From: Isoetes taiwanensis
Taxonomy: Eukaryota; Streptophyta; Lycopodiopsida; Isoetales; Isoetaceae
DNA: 64,000 nt
Assembly (NCBI GenBank): GCA_021234155.1
Contig: JAJEKV010000137.1
Location: 248,001-312,000, forward strand
Reading direction: 5' to 3'
The position numbers were made by a program, and so were the translations under genes. The notes below the pieces were generated by a model that searched no databases, was not told the DNA's origin, and saw nothing but the letters and a program-made list of their open reading frames with translations. Below, piece by piece: positions 10,119 through 19,536 of this stretch. The stretch's first letter is position 1. Each line of letters begins with the position of its first letter.

Positions 10119-12311
10119 CCATATATATACATACAACCATTACTTCTAGGAACAAATATATATATATATATACAAGTCTTTGTACTATGAGCGGTTGCAG
10201 TCTAAGTGGTTGTATTAAGGACCATTTTACCATAACGATTTTAGCAAGCAGCGTGGTTGATTTCGCGAGTGGACATTTGGTTTAGTGGTAAAGCATAATT
10301 TGATTCTAAAAGTTTATTTCTGATTTCAATTTGAATTTGTAAAGATTCATAGACAGCTTGAAAGTTCGTCAATATTCCATAAAAACATGACTTTTACAAA
10401 GTTTCGAAGTGAAGGATTACGATAGAATCATCAAGAGTTGATTCCTAATTCCTCGATAGTTTTGCGCATTTAAGTAGGCTTAGGTGGATTTGAAGGCAAG
10501 AGCAACCATTCTGCATCTTGAAATTAAGATTAAAAAACCGCAATTCTATGGTCCAACAATACACAACATTGCAAGCAAGAAATCGGCCAATTCTCAACAT
10601 TACCTTCGATGAACATCTTGTTTTTAGATTTTACATTGTGTAGATTTTGAGATTTATTTAAGATTTTTTCTTATTTACGTTCGTACATATGAAAAATGTT
10701 TAAACTGGTTGTATGTTCCCAAGTAGAGAGAGAGTATATTTGTGTGAATCCAATGTTGATTAGTTTTCTTGAGTTCGTTTAGAATCTTGATTCGGTCCAG
10801 CTTAGGTAGCATGATGGTTCAAAGTTGGAATTGAATTAAAAGATTTAAACCTAGGATTGGTTGTTTGTTCGGCTAGGAGTTTCTCATATACACTAAAAAA
10901 CACGATGAAAAGCATATGAATATTGGGAAATTATAGGTGAAAAAGTATGGGTTTATCTTAACTATTGTCCAAGTGTAGAAAAATTTTCAACAAATCTTCT
11001 TTAAGATAAACACATGCTCTTTCAACAATAGTGTAGAAAAATTTTCAACAAATACATACTTTGGCTACAGGCCTCAATTAAGCTAGCCTAGCAAATTTCA
11101 ACTACTGGGCTCAGCCAATTTGGCATTATATAGTACTTAAAGGCATATGCCTAGTTTCAAACATGGACAACGAGAAATGCAATTTGTGTAAGAGGCAAGA
11201 TGAATTGATAATTACAAAATTAACTTCTTAAACAACTTGATGACAAAATATGCAAAACCCGTGGCTTATCTTATGGACAAATATGCTTATTTAATGGACA
11301 AATATGCAACTTAAAAGCATTGGGGAGAACCACATAAAAGCCAATCAAATAATCTTACAATAAAGTGTTGTGGAAGCATAAAATACACCATAATCTATGC
11401 AATACAAATCGTAACGTGCTTAACCATATTAACCATATTGAAACCATATCCAACTACATAATCAAATCTAAGGCAATTTTGTAATGACTAAGCCTATGAA
11501 TTTAAGTTCTCGAGGTAATGAGAGGATCCAGGATAAAAGAACTAATAAACACTATCAACCAGACCTTACATCTATTGAGCATTCAGTAATTTCTCTTAAA
11601 ATAAGTCAGTCACAATTAAGAGCCTCCATCACGTATCCACTACGCGTGACTAGAAGTAAGAATGCACATATCTTGCTTTGTACAAATACAACAAAATTAA
11701 TGCAACGTTTTCATTTCATTTTTTGATGCTAGAATTGTTACAACAATACGAGTTTGCTGCAAAGTCTAAGCCTGTTGAGTACTATAGAAGCTATTGACAG
11801 ATGCAAATAATCGTGCTAGACGAATTAGCTTGAGTAGAGCTATTATTTTCATTAAGTATCCTTCACCATTACGGCTATCTGACAGATGCACATAATAGTG
11901 TTAAGCAAATTAGCTTGACAGAGTTGTACCATGCACAGCGCAGATAGATCGGAAGACAGAATTGTTGCGGATGTTAATTACTATGATTTCGGAAGGTCTA
12001 TTTTTTCCTCTTCCAAAGGGCATTTCCACCGCAAAAATAAAAAAAATACTCGGTCTAACCTGAACGGTTTTCTTGAACTTAGTGCGTTGACTCCTGATAA
12101 GATTATAAACCTCCCGGAAGATGGGCATCAGTCGCTTTTCAGCGAAGAAAACCGATCGTTATTTCGGCACTTCTGATCCTTTCTTTTGCCTCTTTCAGAT
12201 GTTGAATCTGGAAGATCGAAATTTAGCTATTTATTAGATGTACTTCACACTGTTACTTGTAACAACAGAAAATAATAAGGAAGCAATCAAAACGTCCTAG
12301 CTAAAGGATAC
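10119..12311. other. AT-rich interval, no gene seen (unit 1)
   Basis: From 10119 to 10507 it is unit 1/3-specific and includes TACAAGTCTTTGTACTAT (10171-10188), a phrase that recurs at 15235. From 10508 the passenger block shared by all three units begins. TAGAAAAATTTTCAACAAAT occurs twice (about 10976 and 11035). The remainder is AT-rich without open frames or known motifs. The equivalents in units 2 and 3 are 33401-35208 and 55316-57487. Confidence 0.5.
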
Positions 12312-13304
12312 CTTAGAAGACAGAATGCGACAAAAATGGTCACGCATACTGCTAAGATCTCCAATGTGCTTTTGCTGTGCACATTCAAACTCTATTACCT
12401 CGGACAATTCTTTTTCTAGTTCTGTCACCTGCAATGCACTTTTTTGTGAGTTCACGTGAAAAAAAAGAGACATGTTTTGAAGCCAATAGGTACCTTCTTG
12501 TAGCAAACATGCAATGTTGTAACCACTTCCTTCCCAAGATTCTCTAAACCAAGATAGTGGTGCATTCTGATGTCTATATCCTTCCTCAACTCTGATACAC
12601 AACTACTGACCTTTTGTTCACTTTCAGCCAACAAAAGCTGTATGATTAGATCGTAAGTACATTGTGTCCTTGGTCCATTTCAAAACAAGAAGACTATCAA
12701 AAATATTATAAAAAATGGACCATGGTAACTCTTGGATCAGACCAGGACACTGGGTTACTGAGCACAAAATTCCCAATACTTTAGCCTTAAATATGTACAC
12801 TTTTATAAGAGATGGGTTCTAAGATTACAGATATTCCCTCTAGGTACAATCTGGCTGTCACTTCTTAACATAAGAGTCATCCATTCTAACTCGTTTGGCA
12901 AGTATCGACATGCAATATATGTGGAGCAGATTTAATTCTGGAGTACAGACTTACTTGATGGTGAATATTTTCCTTTTGTAAAATAAAGCTTGAGATAGAC
13001 TCTTGGGCTTGTCGCAAAACAGTTTCTGCATTCTTTAATTTGCGTAGTAACTTGTCCCTATCTCCAATACATGTCGCAAGGTGCTCTTGTTCCAGTTTAA
13101 GATCTCCATTCATGGATTTCAATTGCATATCCAATGTCACCTGAACATCAATGGGAAGAAAAGATATTATCTTTCTTTTGCACCTGATCACCGACCAGTG
13201 ATGCTTATACATACTTTATCAGCAAGATATTGATCCGACTCAATATTGTTGAGTTCATAATCTGTTGAACAACCGAATCTGTTTATCATGGACATTCATA
13301 CCAT
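12312..13304 (-). pseudogene. Captured exons of a coiled-coil protein gene, unit 1
   Basis: Four minus-strand exons with consensus GT-AG borders, all in phase 0: 13215-13304 (30 codons), 12955-13140 (62), 12494-12637 (48) and 12312-12428 (39). Open frame continues through the last three, which encode a charged helical protein (LKLEQEHLATCIGDRDKLLR; ELEKELSEVIEFECAQQ) with coiled-coil heptads. The first exon has TGA as its third codon, so the fragment is a pseudogene unless translation starts at the ATG that follows. No start or end of a complete gene is present. The source family is not recognised. Retained introns mean the capture was from DNA, not cDNA. Confidence 0.65.
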
Positions 13305-13719
13305 CTGCAAGATTGAAACATACAGAAAAAAAAAGTAATGTTACTTGAGATCAAACTGAAATGCCTAAAAACCTCGGATACAATGCCACAGTCATAAAAC
13401 TCTGCTTTTGCACCAAGGCGGATCAGGGCTTACATGGATCACTGCCGGTGGGAGGTCTCTGCTTCACTTATAGGCCTGTTGTGGGACAAAGCACACCATA
13501 AGAGTTACTTTGCAACCACACCAGATAAGATTTACTTTGCAAAGGGATTTTAATTCCGGTCATAAATAGGTTAAATTTTAACATTCTTATAGGATGATCT
13601 TGGGTTGAAACAGACTTTCTTCCCTCTTTTTTCCTTCCAAAGCCACGCAAAATACCAAGACTCAGCAATGCAAACTTATTGTAAGGCTACTGCGTAGATC
13701 CTGAAGGTAAAGCTCAGAT

Positions 13720-14230
13720 CTCCATCCTCAGATTTCTGGCTGGTCTATGGTGGGCAAAGAATCTGGATCAGACTCAGATACCGCAGACTTGGCTGAATCT
13801 GCAACTGCATTTATAGAATCGGATTTAACTACAAAGGGTGTCTTGATTGGATCTAAACTAAGAAACAGGTCGAATTTACCAGAGCGTAACCCTTTCTGGG
13901 CGACAAAATTCAGAGATGGAGCCTTTCCTCCACTGATAATCCAAGTCATTGTGAAATCTGAAGCTGGAGCCATCTTTAGAATTTAGAGGGATTTTCCGAA
14001 AAGCTTGTGTACAAACCCAAACATGGAGCTTTTGCTCCATTGGAAAATCCATGTTGCATCGGAAGCCTAAGACCAAACTATAGCTCCTAAAATTAGTCTG
14101 CTCTGAAATCGAGGCCGTTCTATTGTAGATAATTCCAGTGTAGAATTCTGCCCAGGACAATTTGGCAGCAGATGGCACAAAGCCAAACGAAATCACTTTC
14201 CTTAGCATTCTCGCTGCATGCACCTATTTT
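13720..14230 (-). other. Unrecognised minus-strand open frames, unit 1
   Basis: Between the coiled-coil exons and the TOPLESS exons, two overlapping minus-strand frames occur: 13973-13728 (81 codons, starting MAPASDFTMTWIISGGKAPS, ending Ser/Asp-rich) and 14223-13876 (115 codons). Neither matches a family I know and splice borders are unclear. They may be intron or flanking DNA carried with the captured fragments. The same frames are in unit 2 (36865-36620, 37115-36768) and are broken in unit 3. Confidence 0.25.
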
Positions 14231-14294
14231 GAGCTATGGGACGACAGCCAGCACTACCTTGTTTCCATGTGTGCAGATTATGGCATCTGGCCCC

Positions 14295-14542
14295 TTTTGT
14301 AAAACCAGAAAGATATCGCTCCACTTCGTCCCATTCGCCGCTCTGTACTTGATCTTCAAAATATTTCATGTTGAAGAAGAATCCCGACTCTTGCTCCAAC
14401 CTGCAGGCAAGTTCGGTAAGCGGAAAGGAGGGATTCCGAAGCTTGAGAAAGAGAAGACTTACGTATGAACGGTTTCTTTAAATTTCTCCTCTTCCAGGAA
14501 CTGAAGAATGAGGAAGACGAGCTCCAGACTGAGGGAAGACAT
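14295..14542 (-). pseudogene. TPL-like: Captured TOPLESS exons 1-2 (LisH-CTLH start), unit 1
   Basis: TOPLESS family proteins are plant Groucho/TLE-type corepressors recruited by Aux/IAA and other EAR-motif proteins. Exon 1 (14542-14463) begins at the ATG and encodes MSSLSLELVFLILQFLEEEK FKETVH, the LisH motif. The intron starts GTAAGT and ends CTGCAG. Exon 2 (14400-14295) continues LEQESGFFFNMKYFEDQVQS then EWDEVERYLSGFTK, the start of CTLH. The intron splits the codon after VH in phase 2. Homology stops after FTK and reads into unrelated sequence, so about 61 of the roughly 1100 residues remain, without the rest of CTLH or the WD40 repeats. Leu6 replaces the usual Arg. Confidence 0.85.
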
Positions 14543-15084
14543 CGCTAGGGCCACCGGAGTTGCGGATCACAAAGGAATTGAGAGGCTGTGGTGCCATAAC
14601 AAAAATAACCGAGTTTCCAAAAATACTATGCCGGGCAAATATTTCAAAGGAGTTACTATAGCGCTTTGTAAGACATTTTCTAGAAGCTCAAATGAACTGT
14701 ATGGCATTTCTAGAAGCTCGATTAAACTGTGGAAATGGAAAACCAGAAAAACAAGACATACCTCTCAGTTTTGCTGCGATTTGACACTGTGCTATCGTGT
14801 GAAAAGAAAAAAGCTCGCAAGGCAAAGAAGACGTGCTTTAACACCAGGGAAACAGCTCGATGAAGCATGGCGATGGCCATCAGAGCGGAAGAGAAGCGTG
14901 AAAAAGAATCTCGCATAAATTTCTGCTGCAAGGTGCCGAATTTTGGCCCCAGCCCATGAAGCATTAACAAAAATTTCGCAAAAATAAAAATGGCACATGT
15001 CGACACGTTCTCAAATCAAATGACAGGGTAATGGCTTTAATTATTACATTTAATATTGACGATTAAATCTAAGCCATTGATCTA
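14543..15084. other. Interval upstream of TOPLESS fragment (unit 1)
   Basis: On the minus strand this is the 5' flank of the TOPLESS ATG, possibly captured leader and promoter. No TATA box is evident next to the ATG. A direct repeat (AGACATTTTCTAGAAGCTC / ATGGCATTTCTAGAAGCTC) lies near 14672-14720. The equivalents are 37435-37984 and 59716-60269. Confidence 0.4.
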
Positions 15085-15235
15085 GCACATTCTAGGGCTC
15101 AGATCAAAAGCCCCAAATCAAGGGGTCATTTGAGGTGGCTTATTTGGGGGCTTAACGTGGGCCGTCCAGATCTGAGACGGACGGCCGAGATCAAAATGTC
15201 TACACACATCTACACACAAATATAATTGTATATAT
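15085..15235. repeat. CCGTCC-palindrome repeat, internal copy, unit 1
   Basis: Shorter direct-orientation relative of the edge repeat. It shares AAAAGCCCCAAATCA, the hairpin GGCCGTCC...GGACGGCC, TGTCTACACAC and the end AATATAATTGTATATATA. With the edge copy it brackets 15.2-22.4 kb, the half of the passenger block that holds the rRNA, tRNA-like and cytokinin-receptor fragments. Confidence 0.6.
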
Positions 15236-16109
15236 ACAAGTCTTTGTACTATAAATGGGTCTATGAACCATGGTTTACGAAAATCTGGAACAAAATCCAA
15301 GATTAAGAGTGACAGAATGATAGCATGCATCCAGTCCAAAGTCATGAAGTTTTAAGCTAAACCCTTTGCTTGATGGCCATTCAATCGAGCTCATCGTTGT
15401 TTATTAGATGGAGACTTGCAATTAGATTTCATCTGATCACTCTACTATAACGAAGCAAACTTTGTCTATAATCCTATTGGGTACAGCTTTATTCGAGGTG
15501 TCTTTGGCTAAGCGAAATTAAATTGCATCTCCTCTAACAATGAGCATAGATATTTGGTAAAATGTCTACATGCATCCACACACGTCATTGATAAGCAAAC
15601 TCTGATAAATATTTTGTTCCCTGCTTATGAACTTCATTTATTGTCTTATTCTTGATGCGTATCCAATTTTATTCGAGGCAAATTCAACAATCGTACCAAA
15701 TGTACAAACAAAAAGCTTGTCCTTGACTCCTGGGTGAATTAGTTTTGGCTTTCTCAGGAACACTCGATGATAGACATTTCTGTATAGTTATACACTATTC
15801 GTAGTTGGAAGGTGCATTTTGTACTATAAATGTGTCCATGAACTATACGAACATCTGGGAATAAAATCCTCTACCTATATTAACATGCGTTGTAAGGCCC
15901 CAGAATATCATGCCTTACAATTTTGACAATGCTCTAATCCTTGCTTTATGATTACTCTACCATTGGGTCTTCTCAACCAATTCCCTTCGCCATTATGCTT
16001 TTGATACCTCAAGCTCTTCCATATACCGACAATTCAATCCTCCCATCATCTACCATGTCATGTTCATCTTAAGATGGCGGTCCCATTATACATGCTCTTA
16101 ATACACTCT
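15236..16109. other. Passenger-block spacer, no gene seen (unit 1)
   Basis: It contains a diverged direct repeat: TTTGTACTATAAATGGGTCT (about 15243) and TTTGTACTATAAATGTGTCC (about 15819), each followed by ATGAAC and, later, AATAAAATCC or ACAAAATCC. No open frame of note. The equivalents are 38116-39004 and 60411-61290. Confidence 0.45.
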
Positions 16110-16231
16110 TAGCCCCAATGAACTCAGGGGTCGAACTATAACGGTCCTAAGGTAACGAAATTCTTTGTCGGGCGCACAAAAAGGCATAAATCTGGGCACT
16201 ATCTCTGAGAGAGTCTCTGAAATACACATGC
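16110..16231 (+). pseudogene. Plastid-type 23S rRNA fragment, unit 1
   Basis: About 120 bases match the highly conserved helix-69 region of large-subunit rRNA (AGCCCCAATGAAC, ACTATAACGGTCCTAAGG, GAAATTCTTTGTCGGG, TCTGGGCACTATCTC, GAAATACACATG). The downstream part is of the plastid/cyanobacterial type rather than plant mitochondrial. About 12 bases after GTCGGG are deleted. It is a nuclear relic of plastid DNA and cannot be a functional rRNA. Confidence 0.75.
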
Positions 16232-18244
16232 CAAAAGACACAATCCACGATGTACATAATGTGCTAGAATCATAGAACATGAATACAAAAAATTGATATG
16301 TTCGCCCGGTTTGAGCATTTGACCTCAGACATTTTGAATCTCCGCCAATATTCGTTAGGAGACTTTGAGAATGGTATCGGGGAGTTGTCTATCAAGAATA
16401 TACTTTTGCATACAAGTACACAAAATGCATACAACTTCTCTTGGTTATGATGGTCCTACAATTCTACTATAATTTGCTCTTGCTATTTTTGCAAATGTAT
16501 GGACATTAAAATTATCACTAGATGCACAATGATTTGGTTAAAGTAAAAGAATTTAGTTGGTATTCCACAAGCTCCTTGCACTGCATATTCTAAAGGTAAT
16601 ATGTTATTGAAATGCATACTAATCTAGTTGGGGATGTCAATAAAGTTTTTGATCGTCACTCTATTCAAAACTACTCCTAAAAAAATAGGCATCCAAATAT
16701 AGAGTGACTTGAAAATTGCAAAGGGTTGAACCTTGCACAATCCATCTCTTCTACAAAATGCTTGAGTTATTATTCAAAAAAAAGAGATGTTACACATGCA
16801 ATGATATGCAATTTGTACATGCTTGACAAATTTGCAGAAGACTTAAAATCATTACCAGATCAAATGTTTCACATCCAAAGGTTCCTTAGATCTATCTATC
16901 TATCTTAGATCAAATGTTTTGCATTCAGAGCTAAGGACCTGAATAGCTTTAATACTTGCTCCTGACACAATTCTCAATGTGTGCAACCTTTTGTTCAAAA
17001 CTTTAGTATAGATAACTACCGTCACCACAAAGAATGGCACCTACGTATACAACATCCAAAGTTCAAAAAAATGTCAAAATCTTGCCTTTGCAAAAGATAA
17101 ACTCATGCCTCAACTTTAAAAATAAAGGTGCAAGCAATAGTTCTTTAAACACTTTGCCTTCACAACTTGAAGATATGCCATGAAACACTTTGGCACTTGA
17201 GGATGAGCTTGCATTCACATAGTTCCCTGCAACTAGTGAATGTGGCATTGGGGCCAACAGCAAGAAAGAACATCGGCTTCATCGTATTACCCTATGGCCA
17301 ATAAGCTAAATTCATATTTCTGTGCATTCTCAAACACCTTTGAAAATTGCACCAACGTAACAAAGTTTTGAAGTAAAACGTTGTCATAAATAATCATTGT
17401 CCCGATAGTGTTCGGGCCGGAGACAATGTTCCCATATTCGATATTTATCTCACCGTGCCAATATGAGGAGTTAATCGGTGCTCAATAAATGGAGAAGCAA
17501 AACGATTTGCCAAATTAAGTAGCATGGAACCCAAACAGAAGTTAACTAGGTATATTTACCTCATGCTCTGCTTTTCCAAAGGCTCGCATTCACCTAGGCA
17601 ATAGTTGCAAATGTACAACATTGAAATGCCCAATGAGAAGGAGGCTTCCCAGTAAAAATAAGGATCCACAAATAAATCTGCAAAACTATGGCAAAAGCCC
17701 AACGAGCCAGGATTTAAAAACGACCTGCGCATGTCTATATGTGTATCAAGTACAAAGATCCACATTCAGAACAAAGACATTTATGCACGCTGCCATGGCA
17801 GACCATTTGCAGATCATACTTAAGAGGAAGGCCCTGGAATTACCAGGGCTTCAGATTCTGACATCTAATCTGGGCATAAGAGAAGGATAAACCCAAATGT
17901 AGATGCTCAAGAACTTCCCATTTACACGTGGATCATCACTGCCTGCAATAAAAAGCATGCCTGCCAATTTACTAAATAGATGCGCCAACACGAAGTAACA
18001 TAATTTTATGCGCATCTAATTTTATGCGCATAATTAGATGCAAAGCATCATATGAGAACATAAATACTTGCAGAGCACAACATTTCACTGCAAATATGGG
18101 ATTTGAGGAAGGCAGATCTATAAACACTCTCATTAATACTATGGAACTGGTCGGTCTTGTAGCAGCTGGACCAAAAACTTGCTTGCAATAACAGAGCCAA
18201 CACAGAGCATTTGGAGCTATTCTAAGAGATGTTTCATAATTTAC
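16232..18244. other. Passenger-block spacer with possible minor exons (unit 1)
   Basis: Mostly AT-rich. A minus-strand frame at 17263-17063 (66 codons, AKVFHGISSSCEGKVFKELL) and one ending near 17880 (DDPRVNGKFLSIYIWVYPSL after an AG acceptor) could be exon pieces of captured genes. I recognise neither. The equivalents are 39131-41131 and 61412-63434. Confidence 0.3.
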
Positions 18245-18289
18245 CTCTTTAATTAAACCAAAATCTCCAGCATATGTGAGCTTATTCAA
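18245..18289 (-). pseudogene. Possible captured 15-codon exon, unit 1
   Basis: The minus strand reads CAG | 45 bases | GTAAAT, encoding LNKLTYAGDFGLIKE in phase 0. It could be an isolated captured exon; the gene is unknown. The identical exon is at 41132-41176 (unit 2) and 63435-63479 (unit 3). Confidence 0.3.
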
Positions 18290-18635
18290 CTGACCTAAAT
18301 AAAACAATGTAACTTTTATAAATTAGAGAAAGTAAATTAGATAAAGTAAATTAGATAATAGGCATTAATGATGCATGGGAGGCAAGCATCTGCTTCATTG
18401 ACCTGTCTACAATCACATCATGGCTCATGCCACAGAAGCAATTTATCATAGCATTGCAAAATTAAGGCAAACAAAACCACTAAATGAAGGTACTTTAGTT
18501 AGAGATGTGCAGGCTCACCGAACAAGGATGCAAAGGACAAATTTAACTCCTGAACCCATTTTTCCTATCTATTGATTTATTAATTACTTTTCTCATCTCT
18601 AGACAGTTGGAAAATATATGCAATGTGCACTCAAA

Positions 18636-18699
18636 AGCTGGTAGCTCAGTGGCAGGGCACTTGACTTGGTAACAGAAGGTCCTAGGTTTGCTAGCCACC
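18636..18699 (+). other. tRNA-like sequence (Thr-type), unit 1
   Basis: GGTAGCTCAGTGGCAGGGCA resembles a D-arm with A box, ACTTGACTTGG an anticodon arm, and GGTCCTAGGTTTGCTAGCC a degraded T-arm/B box (GGTTTG instead of GGTTCG), followed by ACCA. The acceptor stem does not pair well. A tRNA pseudogene or the head of a SINE fits better than a working tRNA. A 20-base tandem duplication (TATACATGAGGATCGA twice) follows at about 18750. Confidence 0.4.
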
Positions 18700-19330
18700 A
18701 ATTCTTCCCACTTTCCAATATGATGGTTCCAGAAGGTGTTCAAAGTATACATGAGGATCGAGTGTATACATGAGGATCGAAAAGGCTCCAAATCATTTAA
18801 AAGACATGATGGTCACACAAAAATTGTTCACCATCATGTTGGAAAGGGCTCTAGTGGTCTTCCCATTAAAAAGCAAGATGTGCAAAAGGCTCTAGTGTGT
18901 CCGTAGGAGCGAGAATGCAATAAGGAGCTCAAACCCATCCATCCCTCGGTTTCCAACATCCTTCTTTTCCTAGCAACCTAATAAATTATTCTTTTAATCA
19001 TCTAATATATGAATATTAAAGATCTCGCCCAGATCTCTCGAATAGCCGCTCTTCGGATCCAAAACCCGACAGCAATAGAAAGATCAAAAATCTTTTACTC
19101 AAGTATCTTCCCAACCTAGCACCCTCAAATCGACTAAAGAAGCTCACACCATAATGCGAGCATATAGAATGTGCACGACAAGTAAATCAATCACGAATAT
19201 TCCACCAGCCAGCTTGTTATTGCTTCTTACATGACCAAATTGAAATCTTAAGAGCCCTGTTTAATTCATTTCGATGGATTGCCTACTTGTTCAATTAAGG
19301 GGACCAAACTAATATTCTTGGGCTAGTACC

Positions 19331-19536
19331 GCAATGCATTTCATGTTTCCAAGAATGGATCAATGTCCGACGACTAACATGAGTGTCCGTGATCATCCGA
19401 AACGTTTGGACCATACATGACTAATGGCATTGACTGGTTTGTGACATCGAAAACATTTACAATGATAGCCCCGACTTTCAAAGAAGTTATCTCAAAGAGG
19501 TTTTCGACCACAGATTCAAAATCAAAACCTACATAT
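19331..19536 (-). pseudogene. Captured cytokinin-receptor kinase exon (CHASE end), unit 1
   Basis: Plant cytokinin receptors (AHK/CHK histidine kinases) bind hormone in an extracellular CHASE domain. After a minus-strand acceptor (GCAAACAG), the frame reads YVGFDFESVVENLFEITSLK, VGAIIVNVFDVTNQSMPLVM and YGPNVSDD, matching the end of CHASE in AHK2/3/4 (FDVESLVEN..., YDxTNxSxPxxMYG, NVSDD). Beyond a frame change the same DNA still encodes KHEMHC, the motif that closes CHASE in these receptors. Kinase and receiver domains are absent. The fragment lies about 4.8 kb from the TOPLESS fragment and on the same strand. It is broken by at least one frameshift and a stop. Confidence 0.75.

Noticed and set aside
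9895-10233. Several overlapping open frames on both strands over the GC-rich repeats
   Set aside because: Open on all sides because of the repeat composition; no motif, and protein sequence changes with each base difference between units.
3688-10507. Solo-LTR formation or a gypsy element with its own separate 5' LTR near 9-10 kb
   Set aside because: No second LTR, TGTGACG end or primer site was found between 8 and 22 kb; the only primer site upstream is that of unit 2 at 24396.
13468-13668. Minus-strand frame starting MLSLGILRGFGRKK (also 36363-36560)
   Set aside because: Lies in sequence with no splice or family support, and is frame-shifted between units by homopolymer and CTG differences.
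16110-16231. A functional rRNA gene
   Set aside because: Only about 120 bases with a 12-base deletion in a universally conserved stretch; it is a relic.
18636-18699. A working tRNA gene
   Set aside because: The acceptor stem does not pair and the T-loop reads GGTTTG; A-box bases differ among units.
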